Positions 32,751 to 41,906 of a stretch of DNA of 64,000 bases are shown here, piece by piece. The notes beneath the pieces were generated by a model, which made no database searches, was not told where the DNA came from, and saw only the letters and a program-made list of their open reading frames with translations. The number at the start of each line of letters is the position of its first letter. The first letter of the stretch is position 1. The translations under genes and the position numbers were made by a program. The DNA lies in assembly GCF_900102525.1 (NCBI RefSeq), contig NZ_FNBZ01000002.1, forward strand, positions 1-64,000, written 5' to 3'. Source of the DNA: Allobosea robiniae (GTDB taxonomy: Bacteria > Pseudomonadota > Alphaproteobacteria > Rhizobiales > Beijerinckiaceae).

Positions 32751-33995
32751 TTGATCGAAGCCGCCATGCTATTCGCGCTCGGCTTCCTCTGCGCGGCTTT
32801 GCTGGCTCTCGCAGCCGTGCCGGCGCTGGCGCGGCGGGCCGACCGGCTGGCGCGCAAGCGAGCCGAAGCAGCGTTCCCCTTGTCGCTCGCCGAAATCGCC
32901 GCTGACCGCGACCATTTACGCGCCGAGCTTGCCCTGCGCATGCGCTCAGTCGAGCAGGATGCCGAACGCGGCTTTGCCGCCAAGGCCAGTGCGATGCAGG
33001 AACTCGGCCGGCGCGACATGATGATCGGGCGGCTGGAGCGCGAGCTCGGTGAGCGCGATACCCGGATCGGCGGCCTCGAGGCCGATCTCGCAACGACACG
33101 CAGCGCGCTTTCCGATACGCAGGCCGCGCTCGCGAGCGAGCGGACCGGCCATGGCGAAACCGCAGCGACACTGGAGAAGCGGGTCGCCGATCTCGCCAGC
33201 CTCGAACGCAATCTGGAAGAGACGCGTGCGGCGCTCACCGGTACCGGCGCCGACCTGGTCGCGCGCAGCGGCGAACTGGAGCGGGAGCGCGAGACCCTCG
33301 GGCGGATCGAGACCCTGCTGGCGGAGCGCGAGCGGGAGCTGGCCGAGAGCCGCAGCCAAGCCGAGAAGCTGCGCGTCGCGCAGGTCGAGGACGGGACGCG
33401 GATCATGGTATTGCAAGGCAAGGGTGACGAGCTTGTCGACAAGCTCGCCCTGATCGAGGAGCGCCTCGCCGGCAGCGAGGCGGCTTTGCGCGCGATGACC
33501 GGCGAGCGCGATGGCGAGCGGGTGCGGGCCGACGCGTTCAGCGCGCGGGCCACGCAGGCCGAGGCCGGGCTCGCCGCCGCCGATGCCCGTGCCAGCGCGG
33601 CAGACGTGGCGGCGCGGCAGCTCGAAACGCAGCTCCGGCAGGAGCAGGCCGAGCATGCCGCGACAAAGGACATGCGCGGAGCGCTGGACCTGGCGCTGGC
33701 CGCCGCCAGGAGCGACCATGAGGCGGCCAAGCGGCGGAATGGGGAGGAGATCGCGACCTTGCAGGACGCTCAGAACGAACGCGAGAGCCAGATCGAGATG
33801 CTGCGGGCCGAGCTTCAGACGCTGCAGGGCGCTCTGACCCAGGCGAGGGCCGACCGGACCCAGCTCATGGATGACATCTCGGCCTTGCGCCGGGCCGGGA
33901 GTGCGGGAGCCAATGACGCGGCGCTTCGCCAGGAGATCGTCAAGCTGGCAGACCGGCTGATGAGCGCGGCGCCGAAGCGGGAAGCGGCCGAATAG
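32751..33995 (+). CDS. Membrane-anchored coiled-coil protein
   Basis: The 414-residue product has one N-terminal span (about 6-25; MLFALGFLCAALLALAAVPAL), then a continuous heptad-rich, highly charged region to about residue 385 (ELGERDTRIGGLEADLATTR, LERERETLGRIETLLAERER). I cannot name a function. The shape is a membrane-tethered rod, as in envelope or cell-shape scaffolds. The start is TTG at 32751 (GGGAG nine bases upstream) or ATG at 32766; the first gives five extra residues. It follows eipA by 124 bases on the same strand. Long coiled coils attract false similarity, so distant homology should be treated with care. Confidence 0.75.
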   Translation: MIEAAMLFALGFLCAALLALAAVPALARRADRLARKRAEAAFPLSLAEIAADRDHLRAELALRMRSVEQDAERGFAAKASAMQELGRRDMMIGRLERELGERDTRIGGLEADLATTRSALSDTQAALASERTGHGETAATLEKRVADLASLERNLEETRAALTGTGADLVARSGELERERETLGRIETLLAERERELAESRSQAEKLRVAQVEDGTRIMVLQGKGDELVDKLALIEERLAGSEAALRAMTGERDGERVRADAFSARATQAEAGLAAADARASAADVAARQLETQLRQEQAEHAATKDMRGALDLALAAARSDHEAAKRRNGEEIATLQDAQNERESQIEMLRAELQTLQGALTQARADRTQLMDDISALRRAGSAGANDAALRQEIVKLADRLMSAAPKREAAE

Positions 33996-34118
33996 GTGGC
34001 TGGCGCCGGGCACCTCCGGCGATCGAATTCTTCCCTCGCCCTGGATTTCACTTTGCCATTCGATGCTCTAGGAAGACCGTGTTCCCGGCGTTCCCGCGCC
34101 ATCTGAATGGTTTGAAAC

Positions 34119-35057
34119 GTGACCGACAGCCGCTTCGATCTCCTTTGCCTCGGCGAACCGCTTGGCGAGTTCAATGCGACCCGTGCCGAAAGCGGCGCCT
34201 TCCAGTTCGGCCATGGCGGCGATACCTCGAATTGCGCCGTCGCAGCGGCGCGGCAAGGCATGTCGGTCGGCTATCTCGGCGCGCTCGGCGACGATAGCGC
34301 CGGCCATTCGATCCGGGGCCTGTGGAAGCGCGAGGGCGTCGACGACACGCATGTCTCGACCCATCCGACTGCTCCGACAGGCCTGTATTTCGTCGATCAC
34401 GGCCCGTCGGGCCATGTCTTCTCCTATCTGCGCGCCGGCTCCGCCGCGAGCCTCTACGGCCCGCGCGACCTGCCGCGCGACCTGATCCGCTCCGCCCGCA
34501 TCATCCAGGCCTCCGGCATCAGCCAGGCGATCTCGGCCGACGCCTGCGATGCCGTGTTCGAGGCGTTCGAGACCGCGCGCAAGGCGGGCGTGCTGACCGC
34601 CTACGACACCAACCTGCGCCTGAAGCTCTGGCCGCTGACCCGCGCGAAGGCGATCATCCATGCCGCCTGCGCCATGGCCGACATCATCCTGCCCGGCCTC
34701 GACGACGCGACGCAGCTCACAGGGCTCAACAATCCCGATGCCATCGTCGATTTCTATCTCGGTCTCGGCGCGCGGGTCGTGGCGCTGACGCTTGGCCATG
34801 AGGGCTCGCTGGTGGCGACGCCGGTCCGGCGCGAACGCTTCCGGCCGATCAAGGTCGATGCGATCGACGCGACCGGCGCCGGCGATTGCTATGACGGCGC
34901 CTTCCTCGCCGAGTACCTGCGCACGGGCGATGCCTTCACTGCGGGCGCCTACGCCAATGTCGCGGCGGCCCTGTCGACGCAGGGCTATGGTGCGGTCGCG
35001 CCGTTGCCGCGCCGCGCCGATGTCGAGGCGCGTATCTCCGCGGAGGCGCGTTCCTGA
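34119..35057 (+). CDS. PfkB-family sugar kinase (KDG-kinase-like)
   Basis: The 312-residue cytoplasmic protein is a PfkB (ribokinase) family kinase. It has the N-terminal motif QFGHGGDTSNCAVAAARQG and the C-terminal catalytic motif DATGAGDCYDGAFLAEYLR, whose Asp is the base. Substrate lid residues resemble 2-dehydro-3-deoxygluconate kinases. Start GTG at 34119. The stop overlaps the ATG of the HAD phosphatase by one base. Sugar specificity is inferred only from resemblance; ribokinase- or fructokinase-like activity is possible. Confidence 0.85.
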   Translation: MTDSRFDLLCLGEPLGEFNATRAESGAFQFGHGGDTSNCAVAAARQGMSVGYLGALGDDSAGHSIRGLWKREGVDDTHVSTHPTAPTGLYFVDHGPSGHVFSYLRAGSAASLYGPRDLPRDLIRSARIIQASGISQAISADACDAVFEAFETARKAGVLTAYDTNLRLKLWPLTRAKAIIHAACAMADIILPGLDDATQLTGLNNPDAIVDFYLGLGARVVALTLGHEGSLVATPVRRERFRPIKVDAIDATGAGDCYDGAFLAEYLRTGDAFTAGAYANVAAALSTQGYGAVAPLPRRADVEARISAEARS

Positions 35058-35917
35058 TGAGTGTTCCGGTTCTGAAGCAGGCGGGCGATCTCCTCGCCCG
35101 CTACGATGTGCTGATCAGCGATGTCTGGGGCGTCGTGCATGACGGGCTCTGGGCTCTGGAGCCTGCCTGCGATGCGCTGATGGCCTATCGCGAGCGCGGC
35201 GGCACGGTGGTGCTGCTCTCGAATGCGCCGGGGCCATCGAAGCAGGTCGCCGGTTTGCTCGATGCCAAGCGCGTGCCGCGCGAGGCCTGGGACCGGCTCG
35301 TCACCTCCGGCGACGTCACGCGCGCCCTGATCGCGCAGAGCCATCACAAGCGCGCCTATCACATCGGCTGGCAGAGTGACCGGGCCGTGTTCGACGGGCT
35401 CGACGTCGCGCTTGTCGGTGAAGAGCCGGCCGATATCGTCGTCGCGACCGAGCTCAACGACTACCGCACCGAGACGCCGGAGCAATACCGGCCGCTGCTG
35501 GAGCGCTTCGCCCGGCGCGGCCTGCCTTTCATCTGCGGCAATCCCGATCTCGTCGTGCATGTCGGCGAGGACCTGCTGCCCTGCGCCGGGGCGCTCGCGA
35601 CGATCTACGAGGAACTGGGCGGCTCCGTCGCCTGGGCCGGCAAGCCCTATCGCCCGGCCTATGAGCTCGCGCTCGCGGCAGCGGCCGATGCGCGCGGTGG
35701 GCGGCCGGTCGAGCCCGGCAAGGTTCTGGTGATCGGGGATGCCGTGCGCACCGATCTCGCCGGGGCGCGCCTGATGGGCTTCGACAGCCTGTTCATCGCC
35801 GGCGGCATCCACCGCGACGAAACGATGCGGGGCGGGGAGGTCGATTCCGCGGGCCTCGCCAAGGTGCTGGATGGGTTGCCCGTCCAGCCGATCGCGGCGA
35901 TGGGCGCTCTGGCCTGA
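35057..35917 (+). CDS. HAD-superfamily phosphatase (class IIA, TIGR01459 type)
   Basis: The 286-residue protein has HAD motif I DVWGVVHDG with nucleophile Asp22, motif II LSNAP and motif III/IV VIGDAVRTDLAGARL. The NagD-like cap domain lies between. This is the TIGR01459 group found in alphaproteobacteria next to sugar kinases. Coupled by a TGATG overlap to the PfkB kinase, it probably dephosphorylates a sugar or sugar-acid phosphate in the same pathway. The exact substrate is unknown. Confidence 0.88.
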   Translation: MSVPVLKQAGDLLARYDVLISDVWGVVHDGLWALEPACDALMAYRERGGTVVLLSNAPGPSKQVAGLLDAKRVPREAWDRLVTSGDVTRALIAQSHHKRAYHIGWQSDRAVFDGLDVALVGEEPADIVVATELNDYRTETPEQYRPLLERFARRGLPFICGNPDLVVHVGEDLLPCAGALATIYEELGGSVAWAGKPYRPAYELALAAAADARGGRPVEPGKVLVIGDAVRTDLAGARLMGFDSLFIAGGIHRDETMRGGEVDSAGLAKVLDGLPVQPIAAMGALA

Positions 35918-35925
35918 GATGAAGC

Positions 35926-37458
35926 TCAGTGCGCGTCGCCGGCACGGGCGTCGCGCAAGGTCGTCAGGGTGACGGCGATGCAGAACAGCATGCCGATGAT
36001 CGAGAGCACGGCGGCCGCCCGGAAGCCGACCATGAAGGCGTCACTGGCGCGCGCCAGCATCGGCCCAGCCTGATCGGGCGAGAGCCCTGAGGCCAGTGCG
36101 AGCGCGCCGCCCAAAGTCGAGCGTGCGGGAGCGAGCGCTTCCGTGCTGACGCCGGATACCGCGACATCCGCCATGCGGCTGCGATAGAGCGCGGCGCCGA
36201 GGCTGCCGAGCACGGCGATGCCGAGCGCGCCTCCGAGTTCGGCGGAGGTTTCCGACATGGCGGAGGCCGCGCCGGTGCGCTCGGGCGGGGCCGAGCCGAC
36301 GACGATGCCGGTCGTCAGCGTGATCACCGGCGTGAAGCCGATCGAGAACACGACCGAAGCCGAGACGATCTGGATCAGGCTCGGTGCGAAGACGAGCCAG
36401 ACGAAGCCCAGTGCCGAGACCGCCATACCGCCGGCCATCAGCGCTGCCGGCTTGTAACGCCCGACAAGGGCGGGCGTCACGAAAGAGGCGAGCGTGAAGG
36501 CGACCGCCGAGGGCAGCGACCAGAGCCCGGCCTGCAGCGGCGTCAACCCGGCAACGAGCTGAAAATACTGCGCCAGGAAGATGAAGCTGCCGAACATGAA
36601 GAGGATGCTGGCGAGGTTGATCGTCAGCGCCGCGCGGAAGGCCGGTATGCGGAACATGGCGAGATCGACCATCGGGTCGGCGAGCCGCTTCTGCCGCCGG
36701 ATAAAGATCAGCACGAAGGCGAAGCCGACGAGGATCGCCACGGCGGCCAGCCAGTCGAAGCCATCGGCCGCCCAGTGCTTGATGCCGTAGACGAGCGCCA
36801 GCACGGCCGCGAGCGAGAGCAGCGCGCTCGGGATATCGAGGCGCCCCGCGCGCGGCGCGCGATATTCTGGCAGCAGGATGGGGCCGATCGCGAGCAGGAG
36901 CAGCATCGGCGGCACGGCGATCAGGAAGACCGAGCCCCACCAGAAATATTCGATCAGGAAGCCGCCCACGACGGGCCCGATGATGGCGCCGGCCGAGAAG
37001 CTGGCGATCCACATCGAGATCGCGAAGGTGCGCTCCTTCTCGTTCGTGAACATCACGGTGATCAGCGAGAGCGTTGAGGGCGCCAGCGTCGCGCCGGCGA
37101 TGCCGAGCACGGCGCGCATCGCGATCAGCATCTCCGCGCTGTCCGAGAAGGCGGCGACCGTCGAGGCGACGCCGAAGAAGGCGGCGCCGATCATCAGCAG
37201 GCGGCGACGGCCGATGCGGTCTCCCAGCGTGCCCATGGTCATCAGGAAGCCCGCGACCATGAAGCCGTAGATGTCGATGATCCAGAGGAGCTGGCTGGCG
37301 CTCGGCTTCAACTCGCGCGTCAGCGTCGGCACGGCGAGGTTCAGCACCGTCAGATCCATCGAATAGATCATGCAAGGCAGGGCGATCGCGATCAGGCCGA
37401 GCCATTCGCGCCGCGTCGCCTTCGTCTCGCCTTGGGTCGAAGCGGGCGCGGCCGTCAT
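35926..37458 (-). CDS. DHA2-family drug efflux MFS transporter
   Basis: The 510-residue inner-membrane protein has 14 predicted spans. It carries the motif-A segment GTLGDRIGRRRLLMIGAAFFG and the DHA2 motif-C-like GPVVGGFLIEYFWWGSVFLI. EmrB/QacA/SmvA-type proteins of this group export lipophilic cations and other drugs by proton antiport. No MFP (emrA) partner adjoins. It ends 8 bases from the HAD phosphatase stop, convergent. Substrate not evident. Confidence 0.9.
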   Translation of the reverse strand: MTAAPASTQGETKATRREWLGLIAIALPCMIYSMDLTVLNLAVPTLTRELKPSASQLLWIIDIYGFMVAGFLMTMGTLGDRIGRRRLLMIGAAFFGVASTVAAFSDSAEMLIAMRAVLGIAGATLAPSTLSLITVMFTNEKERTFAISMWIASFSAGAIIGPVVGGFLIEYFWWGSVFLIAVPPMLLLLAIGPILLPEYRAPRAGRLDIPSALLSLAAVLALVYGIKHWAADGFDWLAAVAILVGFAFVLIFIRRQKRLADPMVDLAMFRIPAFRAALTINLASILFMFGSFIFLAQYFQLVAGLTPLQAGLWSLPSAVAFTLASFVTPALVGRYKPAALMAGGMAVSALGFVWLVFAPSLIQIVSASVVFSIGFTPVITLTTGIVVGSAPPERTGAASAMSETSAELGGALGIAVLGSLGAALYRSRMADVAVSGVSTEALAPARSTLGGALALASGLSPDQAGPMLARASDAFMVGFRAAAVLSIIGMLFCIAVTLTTLRDARAGDAH

Positions 37459-37559
37459 GGTTGTCTCGCAGGTTCGCTGTCAGGCCGGGCTCTCTGACAC
37501 GACAGCGCGGCGGAAATTGGCAGGAGAGGCGATTTTTGCCTGTCGGCCGCGGCCGGCCT

Positions 37560-39923
37560 CTATCCCGGCTGGTTTGCCGGAGGCTTGCGCAGATGCGCGA
37601 CGATATCCTGCCAGAGGCCGTCCAGAGGGCGGAAGACGAAGCGCACCGTCGACTTGCCGGGCGGCACGACGACGGCCCGGAACAGCACATTGGCCCGGAG
37701 CAATTCGGCCGGCTTTCCGTCGATCTCGACCTGCCACCAATGGTGCCAGACATCGTTGAGCACGAGATAGCCGCCGCGCGCCGTCTCGGCCGCCAGCGTC
37801 ACGGTCGTGGTGCCGTAGTCGCGGATCGCGACGCTGTCCGGGCCGAGGGGGCCGGTCGGGAGCGGCGGCGGATCGCGATCGAGCAGGACGGTGCGGCGCG
37901 GGTCGAAACCCTCAGGCCATGCGCCGGTCTTGAGGATCGCGTCGAAATCGGCTTTCCGGGCATCGGTGACCAGCAGCACGCGCGGCAGGGCGTGCGGATT
38001 CTCGTAGACGAAGGCGTCCTTGGTGCGGGCGATCTGCTTGAGATCGCCGGGTTTCAGGCGCTTGTCGATCTGCTCGACGGGGACGCCGGTCGCGATGAAG
38101 CGCAGGCCGAGCATGTCGGCGAGCAACGAGCGGTAGCCCGGCATCAGCGGGGAGAAGGTGCGCTGGTCGGGGAGGGCGACGTGATCTCCGGCCCCGGTTG
38201 CCTTGGTGTAGAGGCCGAGGCGCAGCGGGTTGTAGCCCAGCGTGTTGTCGAGGTCGTGGACGAGGCTGGCATTCGGCCAATGGAAATCGATGCCCGCGAG
38301 CTCGATCCGGTCGCGCCGGTCGGGGGCGGCGGTGCGGGCCGTCTCGCGTTTCAGCAGGGCGATGGTGTCGTTGCTGCTGTCCTTGCGCAGCACGTCATAC
38401 ATCTTTGCGGGCAGGGCGGTGGATTCGCTCGGGCCGTTGTTGACCGCGAGGTCGATGGTCAGCGTCGCGGCGAGAACCAGGGTTGCGGCGAGGGCCGAGC
38501 CCCGTTTGGCAAGGCCATGCGCGGCAATAAGGCCGCCGAGCGAGAGCATGCCGCACAGCGCCGCGATCACGAGCGAGATGGTCGCTACCGGAATGCGCCC
38601 GACCGTCCAGGCGAGCCAGAGTGCGAGCGCGAGCGCGCCGGTGAAGATCAGGGCCTCAAAGGCGATCTGCCAGGGCCGTGCCTTCGGGGCGGTGCCGGTC
38701 ATGACGAGATGGGTCAGGTAGCCGCCGAGCAGGGCGAGCAAGGCACCGAGGATGAAGAGCGCGTCGGCCGGTCGGCGGTAGAAGCTGATGCCGGGCAGTT
38801 CGAACAGCACGCGGAAGGCCGGCGTGTAACGGCCGAGCGCGAAGAGCAGGACGATCAGCGTCGCGACGGTGAGCGGAACGATCTCGCGCCGCCAGAGCGC
38901 ACCGCGGACGAGGCCAACGGTGAGGATCAGCCCCATCGGCAGCAAGCCGAGATAGAGTTGGCTCATGTTGCGGGCGAGGAAGAGGCTGAGCGGCCCGAAG
39001 CGCGCCTCCCAGGCCGGGCTCGGCGCGCCCCAGAAGTCGGCGAGCGGCCCGGCTGCGCCGTAGAGATTGGCGAAGAGCCCCGTCAGCAGGGCGGCCGGGT
39101 GCAGGGAGCCCTTGCCGGCCTCGACGAAATCGATGACGGGGCGGTTCGATTCCTGCGCGATGAAGGCGGTCAGCAGGATCGGGATCGTCGCGACCAGGAC
39201 GGCGCCGAGCGTGCCGGCGATGAGCGGCGGCAGGCTCGCACGGAAGGCGCGCCACGGGCTCTGCGCCATCAGGATCGCGGCAATGACGAGGCCGGCGAGC
39301 ACATAGACCGCAAGCAGCGCGACCTGGTCGCGCCCCAGAACCATGAAGCCCGAGACGATGCCGGCAGCGAAGCCATAGCCGATCGAGCCACGCTCCAGCG
39401 CCCGCGAGAGCAGGACAAGCGTGACCGCGAAATAGCCGAGGCTGAGCACCTGCCCGACATGCTGGATGCGCCAGGCTGCCGCCGCGCCGAAGGCGAAGGC
39501 AAGCGCCGCGACGACAGCGCCGGCCGGATGCCAGCCGCGATCCCGGAAGATCAGGACGATCGACAAGGCGCCGAGCAGCAGCGTGCCGAGGACGGCGCCG
39601 TCGCTCCAGCGGAAATCCGGAGCCGGGTTCAGCAAGGCTATCAACGCGAAGGATGGCGAGAAGATCAGGGATTGCGGATCGGCGACCTGCGGCGAGCCCG
39701 AAAAGACATAGGGCGTCCAGAACGGCGAGAGGCCCTTGTGCCAGGCATCGGCGAGAAACTGGAGCTGCGGGTGGAAATGCGCCTTGGCATCCCAGGGAAT
39801 GGTGAGCGTCCCCGACAGCCAGGGCCAGGACAGGGCGAGCCAGGCGACGAACACGATCGCGCAGACGCTGGCGAGCGGCCAGCGCACGGGGCTCTCGGGC
39901 AAGGCGTGTTCGGGCTTGGGCAT
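37560..39923 (-). CDS. Large polytopic membrane protein, YfhO/GT-C-like
   Basis: The 787-residue protein begins with a span at about 18-38 and has about 12 hydrophobic segments through residue 480, then a soluble C-terminal domain (about 500-780). A periplasmic-type DAKAHFHPQLQFLADAWHKG after span 1 fits the GT-C fold of lipid-linked sugar transferases such as YfhO. The C-terminal region contains YLVLNDVWHHWWQVEIDG, a beta-sandwich-like pattern seen in YfhO proteins. I assign the fold tentatively; no activity is known. It follows ribA by 31 bases on the same strand, so both may be co-transcribed. Confidence 0.68.
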   Translation of the reverse strand: MPKPEHALPESPVRWPLASVCAIVFVAWLALSWPWLSGTLTIPWDAKAHFHPQLQFLADAWHKGLSPFWTPYVFSGSPQVADPQSLIFSPSFALIALLNPAPDFRWSDGAVLGTLLLGALSIVLIFRDRGWHPAGAVVAALAFAFGAAAAWRIQHVGQVLSLGYFAVTLVLLSRALERGSIGYGFAAGIVSGFMVLGRDQVALLAVYVLAGLVIAAILMAQSPWRAFRASLPPLIAGTLGAVLVATIPILLTAFIAQESNRPVIDFVEAGKGSLHPAALLTGLFANLYGAAGPLADFWGAPSPAWEARFGPLSLFLARNMSQLYLGLLPMGLILTVGLVRGALWRREIVPLTVATLIVLLFALGRYTPAFRVLFELPGISFYRRPADALFILGALLALLGGYLTHLVMTGTAPKARPWQIAFEALIFTGALALALWLAWTVGRIPVATISLVIAALCGMLSLGGLIAAHGLAKRGSALAATLVLAATLTIDLAVNNGPSESTALPAKMYDVLRKDSSNDTIALLKRETARTAAPDRRDRIELAGIDFHWPNASLVHDLDNTLGYNPLRLGLYTKATGAGDHVALPDQRTFSPLMPGYRSLLADMLGLRFIATGVPVEQIDKRLKPGDLKQIARTKDAFVYENPHALPRVLLVTDARKADFDAILKTGAWPEGFDPRRTVLLDRDPPPLPTGPLGPDSVAIRDYGTTTVTLAAETARGGYLVLNDVWHHWWQVEIDGKPAELLRANVLFRAVVVPPGKSTVRFVFRPLDGLWQDIVAHLRKPPANQPG

Positions 39924-39954
39924 CAGCCAGGCCTGATCGCAAACGGGAGCGCGG

Positions 39955-41082
39955 TCAATCCGTCGGGGCGGCGCGCGCCATCAGCGCGTCCATGTCGATG
40001 AAATGTCCGGCCCGGTCGCGCTTGGAGGCGAGGTAGCGGACGTTATGGGCATTCGGCCGCCCGAGCACGCGCTGGGTCGCGGCGACTTCAAGCCCTGCCG
40101 CCTCGATCGCGCCGATCTTCTGCGGGTTGTTGGTCAGCGCCACCACGCTGGAAACGCCGAGCTGCTTCAGCATCGTCGCGGCGAAATCGAAATGGCGCTG
40201 GTCGAGATCGAAGCCGAGGACCTCGTCGGCGTCGTAGGTGTCCCAGCCCTGGCTCTGCAGCTTGTAGGCGCGCATCTTGTTGGAGATGCCGTTGCCGCGG
40301 CCTTCCTGGTCAAGATAGAGCAGGATGCCGCCGCCGTTCTCGGCCATCCACTGCACGGTCTCGCGCAGCTGGTCGCCGCAATCGCATTTCAGCGAGCCGA
40401 ACAGGTCCCCGGTCAGGCAGGCCGAGTGCAGGCGGACCGGCACGGCGGCCGCAAGATCGGGCTTGCCGACGATGATCGCGACCTGGTCGCGCAGGCCCTC
40501 GCCGCCGCGGAAGACGACGAATTCGGTATCGGGAGCGCCTTCCAATGGCACCGGGGCGCGGCCGACGACCTTCAGCGTCGCCGCCTGCTCGGCGCGGTAG
40601 CCGTTCACGGCCGCGACCTCGACCTCGACGAGCGGTTCGCCGGCGACCGCTTCGACGCTCACGGGCACGAGAATCACCGCCGGCAGCACCAGCGAAAGAC
40701 GCGAAAGCTCGAGCGAGGCCTCGTCTAGGGCGGAGGCTGGCGCGACAGGCGCATCCATGCGGCCGTCGATCTTGAGCGCAAGCGTCTCGATGCGGTCGGT
40801 GTCGATCGTCGGCAGCGCGAAAATGCCGGTCTCGAGCCGCCCTTTAGCACCGAGACGGCGCAGGCGTGCGGCGCTCAGCACGAGATGGCCGCGACCCTGC
40901 GCCAACGTGTCGAAGCTGTGGGCGAGGTCGGCGTCGGCGAGCTCGGCGGAAAGGGCCAGCGCGAGCCGCTCGCCATCGCGGAGCAGGACCGGCCGGCCGG
41001 CACGAAACTCGGCAATCGCCCGTTCGACCTTCACGAGATCCGTCTGGAGGGAGGGGCCGAAGAGCGTACGCGACTCAGGCAT
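39955..41082 (-). CDS. ribA: GTP cyclohydrolase II (long form)
   Basis: GTP cyclohydrolase II opens GTP to 2,5-diamino-6-ribosylamino-4(3H)-pyrimidinone 5'-phosphate. The 375-residue protein has the complete C-terminal RibA domain (about 185-375), with zinc ligands Cys222, Cys233 and Cys235 in CLTGDLFGSLKCDCG and the LDQEGRGNGISNKMRAYKLQ motif. The N-terminal 180 residues resemble a degenerate DHBP-synthase-like extension (AIAEFRAGRPVLLRDGERLA). The ATG at 41082 was chosen over 41166, whose extra 28 residues are not conserved-looking. It lies 0.8 kb from the PTPS-fold/glycosyltransferase genes on the same strand, so its role may be riboflavin or another GTP-derived product. Confidence 0.9.
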   Translation of the reverse strand: MPESRTLFGPSLQTDLVKVERAIAEFRAGRPVLLRDGERLALALSAELADADLAHSFDTLAQGRGHLVLSAARLRRLGAKGRLETGIFALPTIDTDRIETLALKIDGRMDAPVAPASALDEASLELSRLSLVLPAVILVPVSVEAVAGEPLVEVEVAAVNGYRAEQAATLKVVGRAPVPLEGAPDTEFVVFRGGEGLRDQVAIIVGKPDLAAAVPVRLHSACLTGDLFGSLKCDCGDQLRETVQWMAENGGGILLYLDQEGRGNGISNKMRAYKLQSQGWDTYDADEVLGFDLDQRHFDFAATMLKQLGVSSVVALTNNPQKIGAIEAAGLEVAATQRVLGRPNAHNVRYLASKRDRAGHFIDMDALMARAAPTD

Positions 41083-41335
41083 CGAAAAGTCCGTCAGATT
41101 GGGCCGGCGACCGGCCGAGGGGCATCCAGGGCACCATCGGTATCGATATAGGGCTTCGCAGTGCACTCTGCCAGCAACGTGGCCGGCATGGTGCGGGTTC
41201 CACGATCAAAACCACGTCAGGCCGCGCCCGTCGGCAAGCGAAAGTGGGAACCTCCGGAGCGCATCGTCGTCCTATGGGCGCAACCGCTTGAATATGGGAT
41301 GAATGCCGTTCCGGCAGCAGGTCAGGGGCTTTCCG

Positions 41336-41899
41336 ATGCAAGACGAGATGCCGATAACCCGCACCTATAGTCCGATTGCCCGGACGCTGCACTGGATCAC
41401 GGTGGCGGCCGTCTTCCTGATGATCCCCGTCGGCCTGACCATGACCTATCGTGGCAACGTGCTGAACATCTGGGACGGGCTGACGAACGGCCTCTACAGC
41501 GCGCATAAGCTCACCGGCTTCCTGCTGCTGTGGCTGATGGCCGGACGGCTCGCCTACCGCCTGCTGCATGGCGCGCCGCCGGACGAGCCGACGCTGGCCT
41601 GGTGGCAGAAGGCGGCCTCGCATCTGGTGCATTGGCTGCTCTACGGCCTGCTGCTCGTCGTGCCGCTGCTCGGCTGGATCGGGGTTTCGCTGTTTCCGGC
41701 GCTGACGATCTTCGACCTGTTCGACCTGCCGGCGCTGGCGAGACCGAACGAAGAGGCAGCCAAGCGCGTGCTCGACATTCATGGCAAGCTCGCGCTGGCG
41801 ACCGGGGCGCTTGCTCTGATGCATATCGGCGCTGCGCTGCATCACCGCCTGATCCTCAAGGACGGCGTGATGCGGCGCATGCTGCCTTGGGTGAGGTAA
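41336..41899 (+). CDS. Cytochrome b561-type membrane protein
   Basis: The 187-residue protein has four spans and the b561 heme-ligand histidines: the first in IARTLHWITVAAVFLMIP, then GLYSAHKLTGFLLLW, VHWLLYGLLLVVPL and a last pair in DIHGKLALATGALALMHIGAALHH. It should move electrons across the inner membrane from quinols to an acceptor, possibly superoxide as in E. coli CybB. The ATG at 41336 is used, since GGGGC precedes it; an upstream ATG at 41303 adds 11 residues. It is transcribed against its neighbours, between ribA and the methyltransferase. Confidence 0.88.
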   Translation: MQDEMPITRTYSPIARTLHWITVAAVFLMIPVGLTMTYRGNVLNIWDGLTNGLYSAHKLTGFLLLWLMAGRLAYRLLHGAPPDEPTLAWWQKAASHLVHWLLYGLLLVVPLLGWIGVSLFPALTIFDLFDLPALARPNEEAAKRVLDIHGKLALATGALALMHIGAALHHRLILKDGVMRRMLPWVR

Positions 41900-41906
41900 G
41901 GCGGCT

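Noticed and set aside
37461..40001. An 846-codon plus-strand open frame
   Set aside because: It is the antisense shadow of the YfhO/GT-C-like gene on the minus strand. Its Arg/Glu/Gly-rich translation has no domain, and the true gene has clear membrane spans and a normal start.
41229..41262. A possible fourth copy of the family A repeat upstream of cytochrome b561
   Set aside because: Only AAGCGAAAGTGGGAACC and a nearby GCATCG resemble it. The second arm is missing, so it is too weak to list.
41083..41335. FMN riboswitch ahead of ribA
   Set aside because: I did not see the conserved RFN-element helices in this gap. ribA here is also not in a riboflavin operon.
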